Position numbers and translations under genes: made by a program. The notes under the pieces were generated by a model, which saw only the letters and a list, made by a program, of their open reading frames with translations, had not been told where the DNA came from and did no database searches. From CAMBDR01 sp046597185 (GTDB taxonomy: Bacteria; Pseudomonadota; Gammaproteobacteria; Burkholderiales; Burkholderiaceae_D), in the NCBI GenBank assembly GCA_046597185.1, contig JBKJLF010000643.1, forward strand, positions 1-25,653: 25,653 nucleotides of DNA, written 5' to 3'. Shown piece after piece: positions 14,812-23,158 of this stretch. Numbering within the stretch: the stretch's first letter is position 1; each line of letters begins with the position of its first letter.

Positions 14812-15642
14812 ATGAGCCTTCCACTTCTTGATCCGCGCAACGATTTTGTTTTCAAAATGCTATTCGCCAATTCATTGCCCTTACTCACCGACCTGATCAA
14901 CGCCGTGCGCAGCACTGAGCCGCCCATCGTCGTGGAAAGCGTACAAAACCCGCGTATTGAAGCCGAAGAACGGGAAGGTAAGTTTGTGATTCTGGATATT
15001 TTGGCCAAAGATGCCGCAGGGTATTTTTATAATGTCGAAATGCAAATGTGTCGGCGTGAGCAGTGGAGTGCGCGCAGTATGGTGTATTTGGCCAAAGCGC
15101 TGGCCACTCAATTAAAATCCGGGCAGCGGTATGCCACCCTGAAACCCGTTATTGGCATTCATTTGCTTAATTACGATTTGTTTGCTGACCCAAATCAAGC
15201 GCTATGGTGTTTTGAAATGCGCGACCGGATCAACCCGGCCATGATTTTAGGTCGCGAAATGCAATTAAACGTAGTAGAATTAGCCAAGGCAGATCGATTG
15301 GTGCGTGCAGGTCATGGCGGCATCGGCCTCAATGGCCTTGGCCCCGCAGTAAGCGCCTTGACTGCCTGGATTACTTGGTTTGCGCATTGGAATGAGGAAA
15401 ATATCATGAATCAGATTGCCCACCCCCCTGTGCTGGAAGCAATGCAGCACCTCAGGGTTTTGTCCAGCGATGATGAAACCCGACGCTTGGCCGAAGTGCG
15501 TGAGCGTGCCTGGATATCCGAGCGTACTGAAATTGAAGCTGCTGAGCTGCGTGGCGAAGCGCGTACAAAAGCGGCAGCCCTAAAACGCATGATTGAAAGA
15601 GGCATCCCAGAAGACGAAGCAAAAACCATTCTTGAAATGTGA
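14812..15642 (+). CDS. Rpn family recombination-promoting nuclease / PD-(D/E)XK transposase-like protein
   Basis: The 276-residue protein begins with the family signature LLDPRNDFVFKMLF (5-18). It has the PD-(D/E)XK core: Asp62 in FVILDILAKDAAG and Glu76-Met-Gln78 in YNVEMQM, followed by RSMVYLAKALATQLKSG. The C-terminal half is charged and helical (ERTEIEAAELRGEARTKAAA), as in Rpn proteins where it varies. Rpn proteins are endonucleases that promote RecA-independent recombination in E. coli; they are not carried by their own terminal inverted repeats. SD AGGTG lies about 8 nt before ATG. It is a single gene, converging on the M48 remnant. Confidence 0.85.
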   Translation: MSLPLLDPRNDFVFKMLFANSLPLLTDLINAVRSTEPPIVVESVQNPRIEAEEREGKFVILDILAKDAAGYFYNVEMQMCRREQWSARSMVYLAKALATQLKSGQRYATLKPVIGIHLLNYDLFADPNQALWCFEMRDRINPAMILGREMQLNVVELAKADRLVRAGHGGIGLNGLGPAVSALTAWITWFAHWNEENIMNQIAHPPVLEAMQHLRVLSSDDETRRLAEVRERAWISERTEIEAAELRGEARTKAAALKRMIERGIPEDEAKTILEM

Positions 15643-15682
15643 TGCCAAGCCCCTCAAAAAAACCAAGCAAACTCAGCCAAAC

Positions 15683-16693
15683 TCAAACCGGGCCAGCAGC
15701 CATGTTGGCCGCCAACCCCGCCAACCCCGCCAACTCCGCCAGCGTGGCACTCGTTAGCTTGCCCGCCTGCGCATCGGCCAACAATGCTGCCGCTTGTACC
15801 CGTTGCGTTTGTCCATCCGGCAAGCTTCTGCTCAAAACCAGCGCCTGGCCGGGCAGCACCTGCGGTATAAAACCGTTTTGGCATAGGCAGGCGATAATCC
15901 ATTCATCCAGAATTTCCAGCACATGGTTGTGCTTGCCACCCGCCGATAAAAAACTCACCCCTGCGGGTTTCAGGCGTTTCCACAAATTATCCAGATCCTT
16001 GACCATGGCAGGCAATTGATCCAGTGCCAATTGACTTGGGTCCATCCAGGTGTTGGCGAAGCGCTCGCAAACTTGCTTTTGCAAGACTTCCGCACCCAAC
16101 CTGTCCCAGTCGCTTGGCTGCGGTTTGTCCAGTGTCAAACTGTCGTACCAGGCCGCCTCGGTGGCCGCCTCGCCGTCGAATAAATCGAAACACTGGGCCG
16201 GTGGCGGCAAGCCCGGTTTGCTGCCCGGCATCAGTGCGGCCACCCGGTCTGAGAGCGATGGGTGTGAATCGAACTGGTCGGTGATGCGGTATTCATCGTT
16301 GTGGGCGTTGGCCCAATCGATGGCTTTTTGCACTTCCTCACGGCGGATTCCGGCCTGACAAAAGCGTTTGAAACCGGCAAAAATCGGCATCACTGCGCCG
16401 CGCCCAATGGCCGGGCCCAGCTCGTGGTCGAGGTAGCTGGACCACATGGGATCAATCAGGTAGACTTTTTCCAGCGCGGCACGGGTGGCTGGAATGCCAA
16501 AACAACGTGCGGCGGTGGCGTCGGCAGAATATTCTTGCTGACGCGAGACCTGGCTGGAAAGGCGCAAAAACCAGGTGAAGTACCAGCGGAATAAAATGTC
16601 GAGAAAAAATATCGAATCATCCAGCTCCGTCACCGTGTGCGCCAGCGCTACCCGGGCGGACGAGCTGGTCGGTGTCAGTGATAAAGTCTTCAT
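15683..16693 (-). pseudogene. M48-like metallopeptidase remnant lacking the HEXXH zinc motif
   Basis: From ATG 16693 (its ATGA overlaps the TPR-protein stop) the 336-residue product contains RQQEYSADATAARCFG (51-66). This is the third-ligand motif ExxxD of M48 peptidases (Glu54, Asp58) and is followed by a typical DSHPSLSDRVAAL segment. M48 enzymes carry HEXXH 50-80 residues before that glutamate; here only ~50 residues precede it and no HEXXH occurs, so the catalytic N-terminal part appears deleted just after the start (MKTLSLTPTSSSARV). The frame is otherwise open, with a C-terminal extension. It may survive as a non-catalytic protein or be decaying. The coupled start says it was once co-expressed with the TPR protein. 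Confidence 0.6.
15711..15737. repeat. 9-bp tandem repeat (x3) at the 3' end of the M48-like gene
   Basis: GCCAACCCC is repeated at 15711-15719 and 15720-15728 and, with one change, at 15729-15737. On the minus strand it encodes LAG repeats near the C-terminus. In-frame unit. Confidence 0.85.
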
Positions 16694-18425
16694 GGTTGCG
16701 TCCATTTCTCCAGAGCGATGTGGATGTTGCCATGCAAAAAGTCAAGCCGCGCGGCAAGATTGCGTAAACGATTCCGTTCATCCGGTGCCAGTTGCCGCAG
16801 GTTCAGCGCAGGGATGCTTTGCGCGATTTTGAGTGCCTTGGCCGGGTCGTTACCCAGTGCCAAACTCAGGTCAATCAGTGGCTGGGCATCGGCTGTGGGC
16901 GTATGTGGCACGGGCAAGCTGGCACGGGCAAGCTGGCACGGGCGCGTTGTACATCGAGTTGCTTGCGGTTTGTTTCATCTTTATCGACTTGGCGAATCCA
17001 TTGCTCGGGGTCGGCTTGCCCAAGCTGGTGAGCCAGCAGGGCAAAATCGACCGCATGGCGGGCGTGGCCGTGCTTGTCCTGCGCATTCTCCTGGGTATTC
17101 AAACTGGTTTTCAGTAATTGCAAAGCTTGTTTGCCTTGCTGCAAGGCCAGCAGAATTTGTACTTCCACATCGATCAGGTTGCGCGCCTCGTCTGGCGCAA
17201 GCTGGCGCAGGCGTTGCAAGTGTTTTTGTGCGCCCTGGTAATCGGCACGCGCGAGTTGGTGCCAGGCCAGGCTGGAAAGGCTGCGAGCGTGCTTGGGAAA
17301 GCGGTTGACCACCTCTTGCAGCGCATCCATTGCGGCCTGGCCTGACAGCAGGGTCGCGTTTAAGTACTGTAAATCGGGGTTGTCCGGCTGGGCGCGAGCC
17401 AGGGCGGCAAACTTTGGCACCAGATTGGCGTGTTGATCCGCATCTTCAGCAACGCTGCGCCAGGCACGAAAATATTCCAGCTCCGGTTTCGCTTGCGCCG
17501 CCCGTTTGGCGACCCGTGCAGCTTCAGCGGGGGATATGGCACGGGCGCTCAGAATCGCATAAGTGGTGGCACGCATGTCCCATTTTTGTAGTACTGCCAT
17601 GGCTTCGAGCGTTGCAGCGATGTTTTTTTCCTCATCGCTACCAAACAAATGGCTACCACAAATATCGGCACCGCTACGCTTGGCATCTTTCGGATCATTG
17701 TATAACCGCACATGCGAAACCACACGGCGAGTGTCGTGTTTTCTCATACTTAACTTTTGCGGCGGGTCGGTAAGCATGTAATCAACTTTATCGAATTCAA
17801 TAAAGCGTTGCTCACAGTAGATGGTCGGTTGCGGCTCTGGTTCGGGTTGATTGCCAACCTGCCGATAATAGATCACATCGCCCTTGAGCAAGGGCGCAGC
17901 CCCGGCAATATTCCAGATACTGGTTTGGCTGCCAAAACGCAGATTTTGATTGAATTGATCCACCACCCCGGCCCCGGCCAAACTCGCGCTGCCATTCATC
18001 GGCCCGGTCTTGAAGCGAAAGGTGGCCATGCCATTGGCCGGTACGCTCACTTGTTGCCCTGCCAGATTCAGTTGGGCCGGCGTGGGAAAGCCGTTTAGCA
18101 CCAGCAAGTCATGTTGGCCATATTCATGCCAACTTTGTCCGGCACCCGCCAGCACCAGCAACACCAACGACAAGGCCAGACCGCGCGTGTACAACCAACC
18201 CGCCATACCCAGCGGCACGCGCGCAAACAGGCGACGCTCGCGCGTTAAGGTTTTCAGCAATTCACGGTGTTTTGGCAAGCGACGCAACAAGCGCGCCAAC
18301 ATCAGTGCGCGATAGATGCGAAATGGATCACCCGTTTCAATCGCATGCCGGATTTTGGCATCGAAAATCAATTCTTGCAGTTCGGGTACGCGCGTCAGGA
18401 TACGGGCGGGGTCGGAAATGGACAT
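16690..18425 (-). pseudogene. Membrane-anchored TPR-like protein, frameshifted by a 14-bp duplication
   Basis: The first frame (18425 to 16875, 516 codons) has a basic cytoplasmic N-terminus rich in Arg, one TM segment (~78-97, TRGLALSLVLLVLAGAG), a periplasmic region and helical repeats of TPR type (~300-480, e.g. HARSLSSLAWHQLARADYQG). It ends in an aberrant tail (ACPCHIRPQPMPSH). Removing one copy of the exact 14-bp repeat at 16907-16934 joins it to the next frame (ASLPVPHTPTADAQPLIDLS), which runs on as AKALKIAQSIPALNLRQLAP to a stop at 16690, giving 573 residues. That stop overlaps the M48 start as ATGA, which confirms the intended end. A truncated protein lacking ~70 residues may still be made. 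No clear SD precedes ATG 18425. Function unknown; pairing with an M48 protein suggests envelope proteolysis or quality control. Confidence 0.7.
16907..16943. repeat. 14-bp tandem duplication causing a frameshift
   Basis: GGCACGGGCAAGCT occurs at 16907-16920 and 16921-16934, followed by a partial third copy GGCACGGGC (16935-16943). Deleting one unit restores a continuous reading frame in the minus-strand TPR gene. Confidence 0.95.
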
Positions 18426-18644
18426 CAGAAGCCAGAAAGGAAGAGGAATCGGCCGCCGCGTCCGTATTGAGCCATGCGCCGCTTTGGAGGAATCAGTATT
18501 GTAGCGGCTACGGCAAAAAGGGGGAAAGAAACAGTTTACATCTTGTTTGATTAATACAATTTTAATTACGTGAATAATGAATACTATTTTTATTATTTGA
18601 ATTATTTTTTATTAAAAAAATGCGTTTTTCGTCAACTAAATGCA
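18426..18644. other. AT-rich intergenic region upstream of the TPR gene
   Basis: The stretch at about 18540-18630 is much richer in A and T than its surroundings (e.g. runs of TTATT and TAATA). It should hold the minus-strand promoter of the TPR gene, but many -10-like boxes make a single call impossible. No ORF. Confidence 0.45.
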
Positions 18645-18664
18645 ACCGGGCCAACAGGCCCGGT
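18645..18664 (-). terminator. Rho-independent terminator of argG
   Basis: ACCGGGCC-AACA-GGCCCGGT forms a perfect 8-bp stem with a 4-base loop, 27 nt after the argG stop on the minus strand. It is followed there by the moderately T-rich TTGCATTTAGTTG. Confidence 0.7.
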
Positions 18665-18690
18665 CTTGGTAATGCTACGTCAGCTCGTGA

Positions 18691-19917
18691 TCAAATCTTA
18701 CGCTTGGCATTAGCCGCAATGCGCATGCGCAAGGCATTGAGTTTGATAAAGCCACCTGCATCGGCCTGGTTGTAGGCACCGCCATCTTCATCAAAGGTCG
18801 ATATTTTCATATCAAACAGGGAATCGGTTTTCGAGTCGCGCGCCACCACAATCACATTGCCTTTGTACAGCTTTAAGCGCACCCAGCCATTCACATGTTG
18901 TTGGGTGTGGTCGATCAACACTTGCAGCGCTTTACGCTCCGGCGACCACCAGTAGCCGTTATAAATCAGGGCCGCATAGCGTGGCATTAAATCATCCTTC
19001 AAATGCGCCACTTCGCGGTCCAGCGTAATCGATTCAATCGCCCGGTGCGCTTTGAGCATGATGGTGCCGCCCGGCGTTTCATAGCAACCGCGTGATTTCA
19101 TGCCGACATAGCGGTTTTCCACCAAATCCAGCCGCCCGATGCCGTGCTTGCCGCCCAGGCGGTTCAGCTCAGTCAATACCGTGGCGGGCGACATGGGCGT
19201 GCCATTCAGGGCCACGATGTCGCCATTGGCGTATTCCATGTCCAAATATTCGGCTTCGTTGGGTGCCGCTTCCGGGCTCACCGTCCAGCGCCACATGCTT
19301 TCTTCGGCTTCGGCACTCGGGTTTTCCAGATGGCGGCCTTCAAAGCTGATGTGCAAAAGGTTCGCATCCATCGAATACGGTGCGCCGCCGTTTTTATGCT
19401 TCATGTCGATTTCAATACCCGCATCTTCGGCGTATTGCAATAATTTTTCACGCGACAGCAAATCCCATTCGCGCCATGGGGCAATCACCTTCACGTTAGG
19501 CATCAGGGCATACGCGCCCATTTCAAAGCGTACCTGATCGTTACCCTTGCCGGTGGCTCCGTGCGAAATGGTGTCAGCCCCGGTGGCACGCGCGATTTCG
19601 ATCAGGCGTTTGGCGATCAGGGGGCGCGCAATCGAAGTGCCCAGCAGATATTCGCCTTCATACACGGTATTGGCGCGGAACATGGGAAAGACGAAATCGC
19701 GCACAAATTCTTCACGCACGTCATCGATGTAAATATTTTCTGGCTTGATGCCAAACTTGATAGCCTTGGCGCGCGCCGGTTCGAGTTCTTCACCCTGGCC
19801 CAAATCGGCGGTGAAGGTGACGATTTCGCATTGATAGTTATCCTGCAACCATTTCAGAATAACCGAGGTGTCCAAGCCGCCGGAATAGGCGAGTACTACT
19901 TTTCTGATATCGCTCAT
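18691..19917 (-). CDS. argG: Argininosuccinate synthase
   Basis: The 408-residue enzyme condenses citrulline and aspartate with ATP in arginine biosynthesis (cytoplasm, tetramer). It has the N-type ATP pyrophosphatase P-loop AYSGGLDTS (10-18), the citrulline/ATP-site segments YEGEYLLGTSIARPL and ADTISHGATGKGNDQVRFE, and the C-terminal tetramerisation part ending MRIAANAKRKI. Length is normal for the ~400-residue ArgG type. It follows argF on the same strand with a 167-bp gap containing a small REP-like hairpin, an arrangement common in betaproteobacteria. The SD is weak (GAAAG, 9 nt). Confidence 0.97.
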   Translation of the reverse strand: MSDIRKVVLAYSGGLDTSVILKWLQDNYQCEIVTFTADLGQGEELEPARAKAIKFGIKPENIYIDDVREEFVRDFVFPMFRANTVYEGEYLLGTSIARPLIAKRLIEIARATGADTISHGATGKGNDQVRFEMGAYALMPNVKVIAPWREWDLLSREKLLQYAEDAGIEIDMKHKNGGAPYSMDANLLHISFEGRHLENPSAEAEESMWRWTVSPEAAPNEAEYLDMEYANGDIVALNGTPMSPATVLTELNRLGGKHGIGRLDLVENRYVGMKSRGCYETPGGTIMLKAHRAIESITLDREVAHLKDDLMPRYAALIYNGYWWSPERKALQVLIDHTQQHVNGWVRLKLYKGNVIVVARDSKTDSLFDMKISTFDEDGGAYNQADAGGFIKLNALRMRIAANAKRKI

Positions 19918-19997
19918 GTTGCATCTTTCAACAAAAAAAATTCAAAAAGAATGGAAATGGGTAAATCGGTAATGCTTGTACTCCGTGTTGGCACTGG

Positions 19998-20022
19998 ATT
20001 CCCGCCAAAAGCATGCGGGAAT
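19998..20022. repeat. REP/dRS3-like inverted repeat between argF and argG
   Basis: ATTCCCGC (19998-20005) and GCGGGAAT (20015-20022) form 8-bp arms around a 9-base loop in the context CTGGATTCCCGCC and GCGGGAATGACGG. The ATTCCC...GGGAAT ends resemble the small interspersed dRS3-type repeats of Neisseria and similar repeats in other betaproteobacteria. Confidence 0.65.
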
Positions 20023-20084
20023 GACGGAGGATGGTTATCGTTTCTCAAATTGATTACACGGGGACATTTAATGAGGGCATGCGT

Positions 20085-21002
20085 TTAATCAGCCTGACGG
20101 CCCAGTACCAAATATTCAAGCAGCGCTTTTTGCACATGCAGACGGTTTTCCGCTTCGTCCCACACCACCGATTGCGGCCCGTCGATCACGTCGGCAGACA
20201 CTTCTTCACCCCGGTGGGCGGGCAGGCAATGCATGAACAGCGCATCCGGTTTGGCGCGCTGCATTTTGGCGCTATCGACGATCCAGTCGGCAAACGCGAT
20301 TTTTCTGGCCGCATTTTCGGCCTCATAACCCATACTGGTCCAGACATCGGTATTGACCAGGTCAACCCCGGCGCAGGCGTCAGAGGGGGCGGCAAACAGG
20401 GTGAAATAGTCCTGGTCTTGCGCTACCCGGCTTTGGTCGAGTTCATACCCTTTTGGGGTGGAAATATGCAGGTGGAAGTTGAAGATGCGCGCCGCTTGTA
20501 TCCACGAATACATCATATTGTTGGCGTCACCCACCCACGCCACTTTTTTGCCGGCAATTGAGCCGCGATGTTCAATATAGGTGAAAATATCGGCCAAAAT
20601 TTGACAGGGATGGTGCTCATTGGTCAAACCATTGATCACGGGTACTCTGGAGTGGGCGGCGAAACGCTCGATAATCTCTTGCCCAAAGGTACGGATCATG
20701 ATGATGTCGCACATGCGCGACATGACTTGGCCTGCATCTTCCACCGGTTCGCCGCGCCCCAGTTGGCTGTCACGCGTGTTGAGATAAATTGCCGCGCCGC
20801 CCATTTGGTGCATGCCTGCCTCAAATGAGAGACGGGTGCGGGTCGAACTTTTTTCGAAAACCATGACCAAGGTGCGATCTATCAACACATGATGCGGCTC
20901 ATATTGTTTGAATTTACGCTTGATTAACTGCGCCCGATGGAACAGGTACTCGAATTCTTCCAGCGTTAAGTCGGAAAATTGCAAAAAGTGTTTGATATCC
21001 AT
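20085..21002 (-). CDS. argF: Ornithine carbamoyltransferase (anabolic)
   Basis: The 305-residue enzyme makes citrulline from ornithine and carbamoyl phosphate. The carbamoyl-phosphate loop SSTRTR lies at ~53-58 (FEKSSTRTRLSFEAG). Next come the HPCQ-type site (NEHHPCQILADI), the ornithine region (MGYEAEN) and the HCLPAHRGEEV motif with the catalytic cysteine near 265. Length and motifs fit the short anabolic form. It lies upstream of argG and probably shares its transcript; a consensus TATAAT on the minus strand (21056-21051) lies 49 nt before the start. Confidence 0.97.
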   Translation of the reverse strand: MDIKHFLQFSDLTLEEFEYLFHRAQLIKRKFKQYEPHHVLIDRTLVMVFEKSSTRTRLSFEAGMHQMGGAAIYLNTRDSQLGRGEPVEDAGQVMSRMCDIIMIRTFGQEIIERFAAHSRVPVINGLTNEHHPCQILADIFTYIEHRGSIAGKKVAWVGDANNMMYSWIQAARIFNFHLHISTPKGYELDQSRVAQDQDYFTLFAAPSDACAGVDLVNTDVWTSMGYEAENAARKIAFADWIVDSAKMQRAKPDALFMHCLPAHRGEEVSADVIDGPQSVVWDEAENRLHVQKALLEYLVLGRQAD

Positions 21003-21050
21003 AGCAAGATTGAGTAATACTGTGCAAGTTGGCCGGGTGACAAGGGCTTG

Positions 21051-21056
21051 ATTATA
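21051..21056 (-). promoter_or_regulatory. Candidate -10 box of argF
   Basis: Minus-strand TATAAT at 21056-21051, 49 nt before the argF ATG. The -35 region matches poorly and no clear ARG box was found. Confidence 0.4.
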
Positions 21057-21162
21057 CGGCTATTTGGCCTTTTGTTGCAGCGCACCGACAGATTTGATCA
21101 GGAATTTTCAACTAACTTGCCCGGAAACCATGCTGATATGCCATAACATACCCGAATCCCGG

Positions 21163-21191
21163 TTGCATCCGGGCTGCTACTACCTTACTAT
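21163..21191 (+). promoter_or_regulatory. Sigma70-type promoter of the HDOD gene
   Basis: TTGCAT (21163-21168) and TACTAT (21186-21191) are separated by exactly 17 bp, and the ATG lies 40 bp after the -10. The small hairpin CCCGG/CCGGG (21158-21173) overlaps the -35. Confidence 0.5.
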
Positions 21192-21230
21192 GACATATCG
21201 GGATGCGGCATAAACTATCAGGGGAGCAAG

Positions 21231-22331
21231 ATGTTTGAATGGCTACAGCGCTTATTTTCAGATAATTCAGATAACACAGCGCAAAAATCGGCAGCGGTAG
21301 AACCGCCAGCAGCAACACCCACCGCACCTGCGGCCACTACGGCGCACCCAGCTACCACGGTAAGCGCAGCCACTGCAGGCAAAGGGGGCGAGGCGTATGG
21401 CGCAACCTGGGAACAACGCAATGACGCCAACGCCAATTTCAACGATTGGTTGTTTGAATTGAACAACGATTCGGAATTGAGCACCACCGCAGTCGAAGAT
21501 GAAATTTTGGAAGCCTTGGCGGGCATTATTTCATCCAAGCAATCTGGCGCGAATTTGGTCAAGCGCATGCCGGGATTGGTGCCACAGTTATTGCAAAGCT
21601 TGCGCACGGAAAATTTTTCCGGTGCCGAGCTCTCCAAAAAAATCGCCCATGACCCGGTTTTGGTGGCTGCCGTGATCCGCATTGCCAATAGTTCGGCCAA
21701 TAGTTTGTCCAAAACCATTACCAGTATTGAGCATGCGGTCTTAATTTTAGGGCAGCAAGGTTTGCGCCAATTGATTACGGGCGTGGCATTTCGCCCGATC
21801 ATTGACATGAATTCCGGCCGTTTTACCAAAAATGTGGCCCCCAAGATTTGGCAGCAGTCTGAGCGCTGCGCGTTGGCTTGCCGGGTTTTGGCGGAACCGC
21901 GTGGGCTGGAACCGTTTGAAGCGTTTTTGGCGGGTTTGATTCAACAAGTGGGTTTGGTGGTGTGTCTGCGCATTATGGATCAACACGCAGCCAATGCCAA
22001 AGAGCCGATAGGCTCGCCCGCATTTTGCTCAGCCTTGCTCAAGCAAGCGCGGGTGCTGTCGTGCAGCATCGGGCGCGAATGGAATTTCCCGGAACCAGTG
22101 AGCAAGGCCATCGAAGAACAAGGTTCGGTGTTTAATACCGCCCAGATGACCCCCATGGGCAAGGTATTGTCCTTGGCTGATTACATCAGTAAATTGCGGA
22201 TGTTGGTGGATAATAATCGATTAACGGAAGGGGATAGCCGGATTTTCAAAGGGTTGCCGCCAGAAGCTTTGGCTTGCTATGAAACCTTGGCCGAATTCGT
22301 GGATTACGATCCACTCAGTGAGAATAAGTGA
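21231..22331 (+). CDS. HDOD domain signalling protein
   Basis: The 366-residue cytoplasmic protein starts with a short helix (MFEWLQRLFS), then an Ala/Thr/Pro-rich linker (~20-50). The HDOD domain spans ~105-310, with AELSKKIAHDPVLVAAVIRIANSS (132-155), SIEHAVLILGQQGLRQLI and LAGLIQQVGLVVCLRIM. HDOD proteins are HD-fold relatives without metal-dependent phosphodiesterase activity, often tied to c-di-GMP or motility control; this one has no EAL or receiver domain. Start fixed by AGGGGAG five bases upstream. Divergent from argF. Confidence 0.9.
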   Translation: MFEWLQRLFSDNSDNTAQKSAAVEPPAATPTAPAATTAHPATTVSAATAGKGGEAYGATWEQRNDANANFNDWLFELNNDSELSTTAVEDEILEALAGIISSKQSGANLVKRMPGLVPQLLQSLRTENFSGAELSKKIAHDPVLVAAVIRIANSSANSLSKTITSIEHAVLILGQQGLRQLITGVAFRPIIDMNSGRFTKNVAPKIWQQSERCALACRVLAEPRGLEPFEAFLAGLIQQVGLVVCLRIMDQHAANAKEPIGSPAFCSALLKQARVLSCSIGREWNFPEPVSKAIEEQGSVFNTAQMTPMGKVLSLADYISKLRMLVDNNRLTEGDSRIFKGLPPEALACYETLAEFVDYDPLSENK

Positions 22332-22343
22332 ACACCAATGCGG

Positions 22344-22361
22344 ATGAGGGGAAACCCTCAT
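22344..22361 (+). terminator. Stable hairpin with GAAA loop after the HDOD gene
   Basis: ATGAGGG-GAAA-CCCTCAT lies 13 nt after the HDOD stop. The stem is perfect and the loop is a GNRA tetraloop. No T-run follows (TGTTGCACTG), so it may be a Rho-dependent 3' end stabiliser rather than an intrinsic terminator. Confidence 0.4.
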
Positions 22362-22544
22362 GTTGCACTGCACTGTTTTAAGCCTTGCTTTGGCGCAATT
22401 CGTCACGGATTTCGGCATTTGGTGCCGCAAAAAATGCAGTTCGTCACATACGCCTGGAAGTTTGGGGTTGCTTTGCGTAAAGTACACACATCGCAGCACC
22501 CTTTAATTGAAAAATCTTTCAACCAACCTTCAAGGAGTATCATC

Positions 22545-22697
22545 ATGAACATCGCAAAAAACATGGAAGCCATCTTCGTTACCATCACCATTGTTGCCGT
22601 TAGCTTGGTCTGGATTGCTCCATCGACTGACTACACCGAAGTACAGGTCAACGCCAATGTGAGCGCTACTGCGTCCGCTACCCAAGCCAAGGTGTAA
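22545..22697 (+). CDS. Small single-pass membrane protein, 50 residues
   Basis: The product starts MNIAKNMEAIFVTITIVAVS, with one hydrophobic helix (~8-25, AIFVTITIVAVSLVWIA). A short polar tail is rich in Ala, Ser, Thr and Val (NANVSATASATQAKV). AAGGAG lies nine bases before ATG 22545, a strong start signal, so the upstream frame to 22338 is not used. A long leader (22362-22544) precedes it. No family function known to me; short conserved proteins of this type occur in betaproteobacteria. Confidence 0.65.
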   Translation: MNIAKNMEAIFVTITIVAVSLVWIAPSTDYTEVQVNANVSATASATQAKV

Positions 22698-22777
22698 GGT
22701 GCGTTGTCTGTTAGTCCGGGCCAGTATTGAGCAAAAAGTTTCCGGTAAAAATAACCGTATGGAATAGGAATACAATC

Positions 22778-22972
22778 ATGTTTGCCTTTTTATTTTGGAT
22801 ACTTTTATTTGTTATTTGCTGGCCTGTGGCTTTAATCGCTTTATTGTTGTACCCGATTATTTGGTTGCTTTGTTTGCCTTTCCGTTTGCTGGGTATCGTG
22901 GTGGACGGGGTATTTGAAACGATACGCGCCATGATCATGTTGCCCGCCAGAATTTTGCGCGGACGGCCCTGA
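22778..22972 (+). CDS. Small membrane protein, 64 residues
   Basis: ATG 22778 opens an extremely hydrophobic stretch (MFAFLFWILLFVICWPVALI, then ALLLYPIIWLLCLPFRLLGI), followed by a basic amphipathic end (RAMIMLPARILRGRP). Two membrane helices with the C-terminus on the positive side are likely. An AGGAA precedes the start by about 9 nt. It follows the 50-residue protein by 80 bp on the same strand and may be co-transcribed. Function unknown. Confidence 0.65.
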   Translation: MFAFLFWILLFVICWPVALIALLLYPIIWLLCLPFRLLGIVVDGVFETIRAMIMLPARILRGRP

Positions 22973-22984
22973 AAGTTTGTACCC

Positions 22985-23038
22985 GGTTTGTGCTCAGTTT
23001 TTGATTGGTTTGTGCTCAGTTTGTGGTTGGTTTGCAGC
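22985..23038. repeat. 22-bp-period direct repeat before preT
   Basis: GGTTTGTGCTCAGTTT occurs at 22985-23000 and 23007-23022, and a decayed third copy begins GGTTTGCAGC at 23029. The spacing is 22 bp in each case, about two helical turns. Confidence 0.8.
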
Positions 23039-23092
23039 AGAATCACCGCGATGATGATGAAATTTCATCGATTATTGTTTGGCGTGATTCTG
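23038..23092. promoter_or_regulatory. Nested inverted repeats upstream of preT
   Basis: Outer arms CAGAATCAC (23038-23046) and GTGATTCTG (23084-23092) enclose a perfect 14-bp palindrome GATGAAATTTCATC (23056-23069). The pair lies 67 bp before the preT start. It could bind a regulator or fold as a cruciform or RNA hairpin. Confidence 0.55.
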
Positions 23093-23158
23093 GTAGTGAA
23101 ATATATGGTATTAATGTCTGTTCTGCTATTTTTGTAACCCAGCTTGAGACCAGACACC

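Noticed and set aside
14812..15642. Insertion sequence around the Rpn-family gene
   Set aside because: No terminal inverted repeats or target duplications were seen at its borders; Rpn genes are usually not bounded by IS ends.
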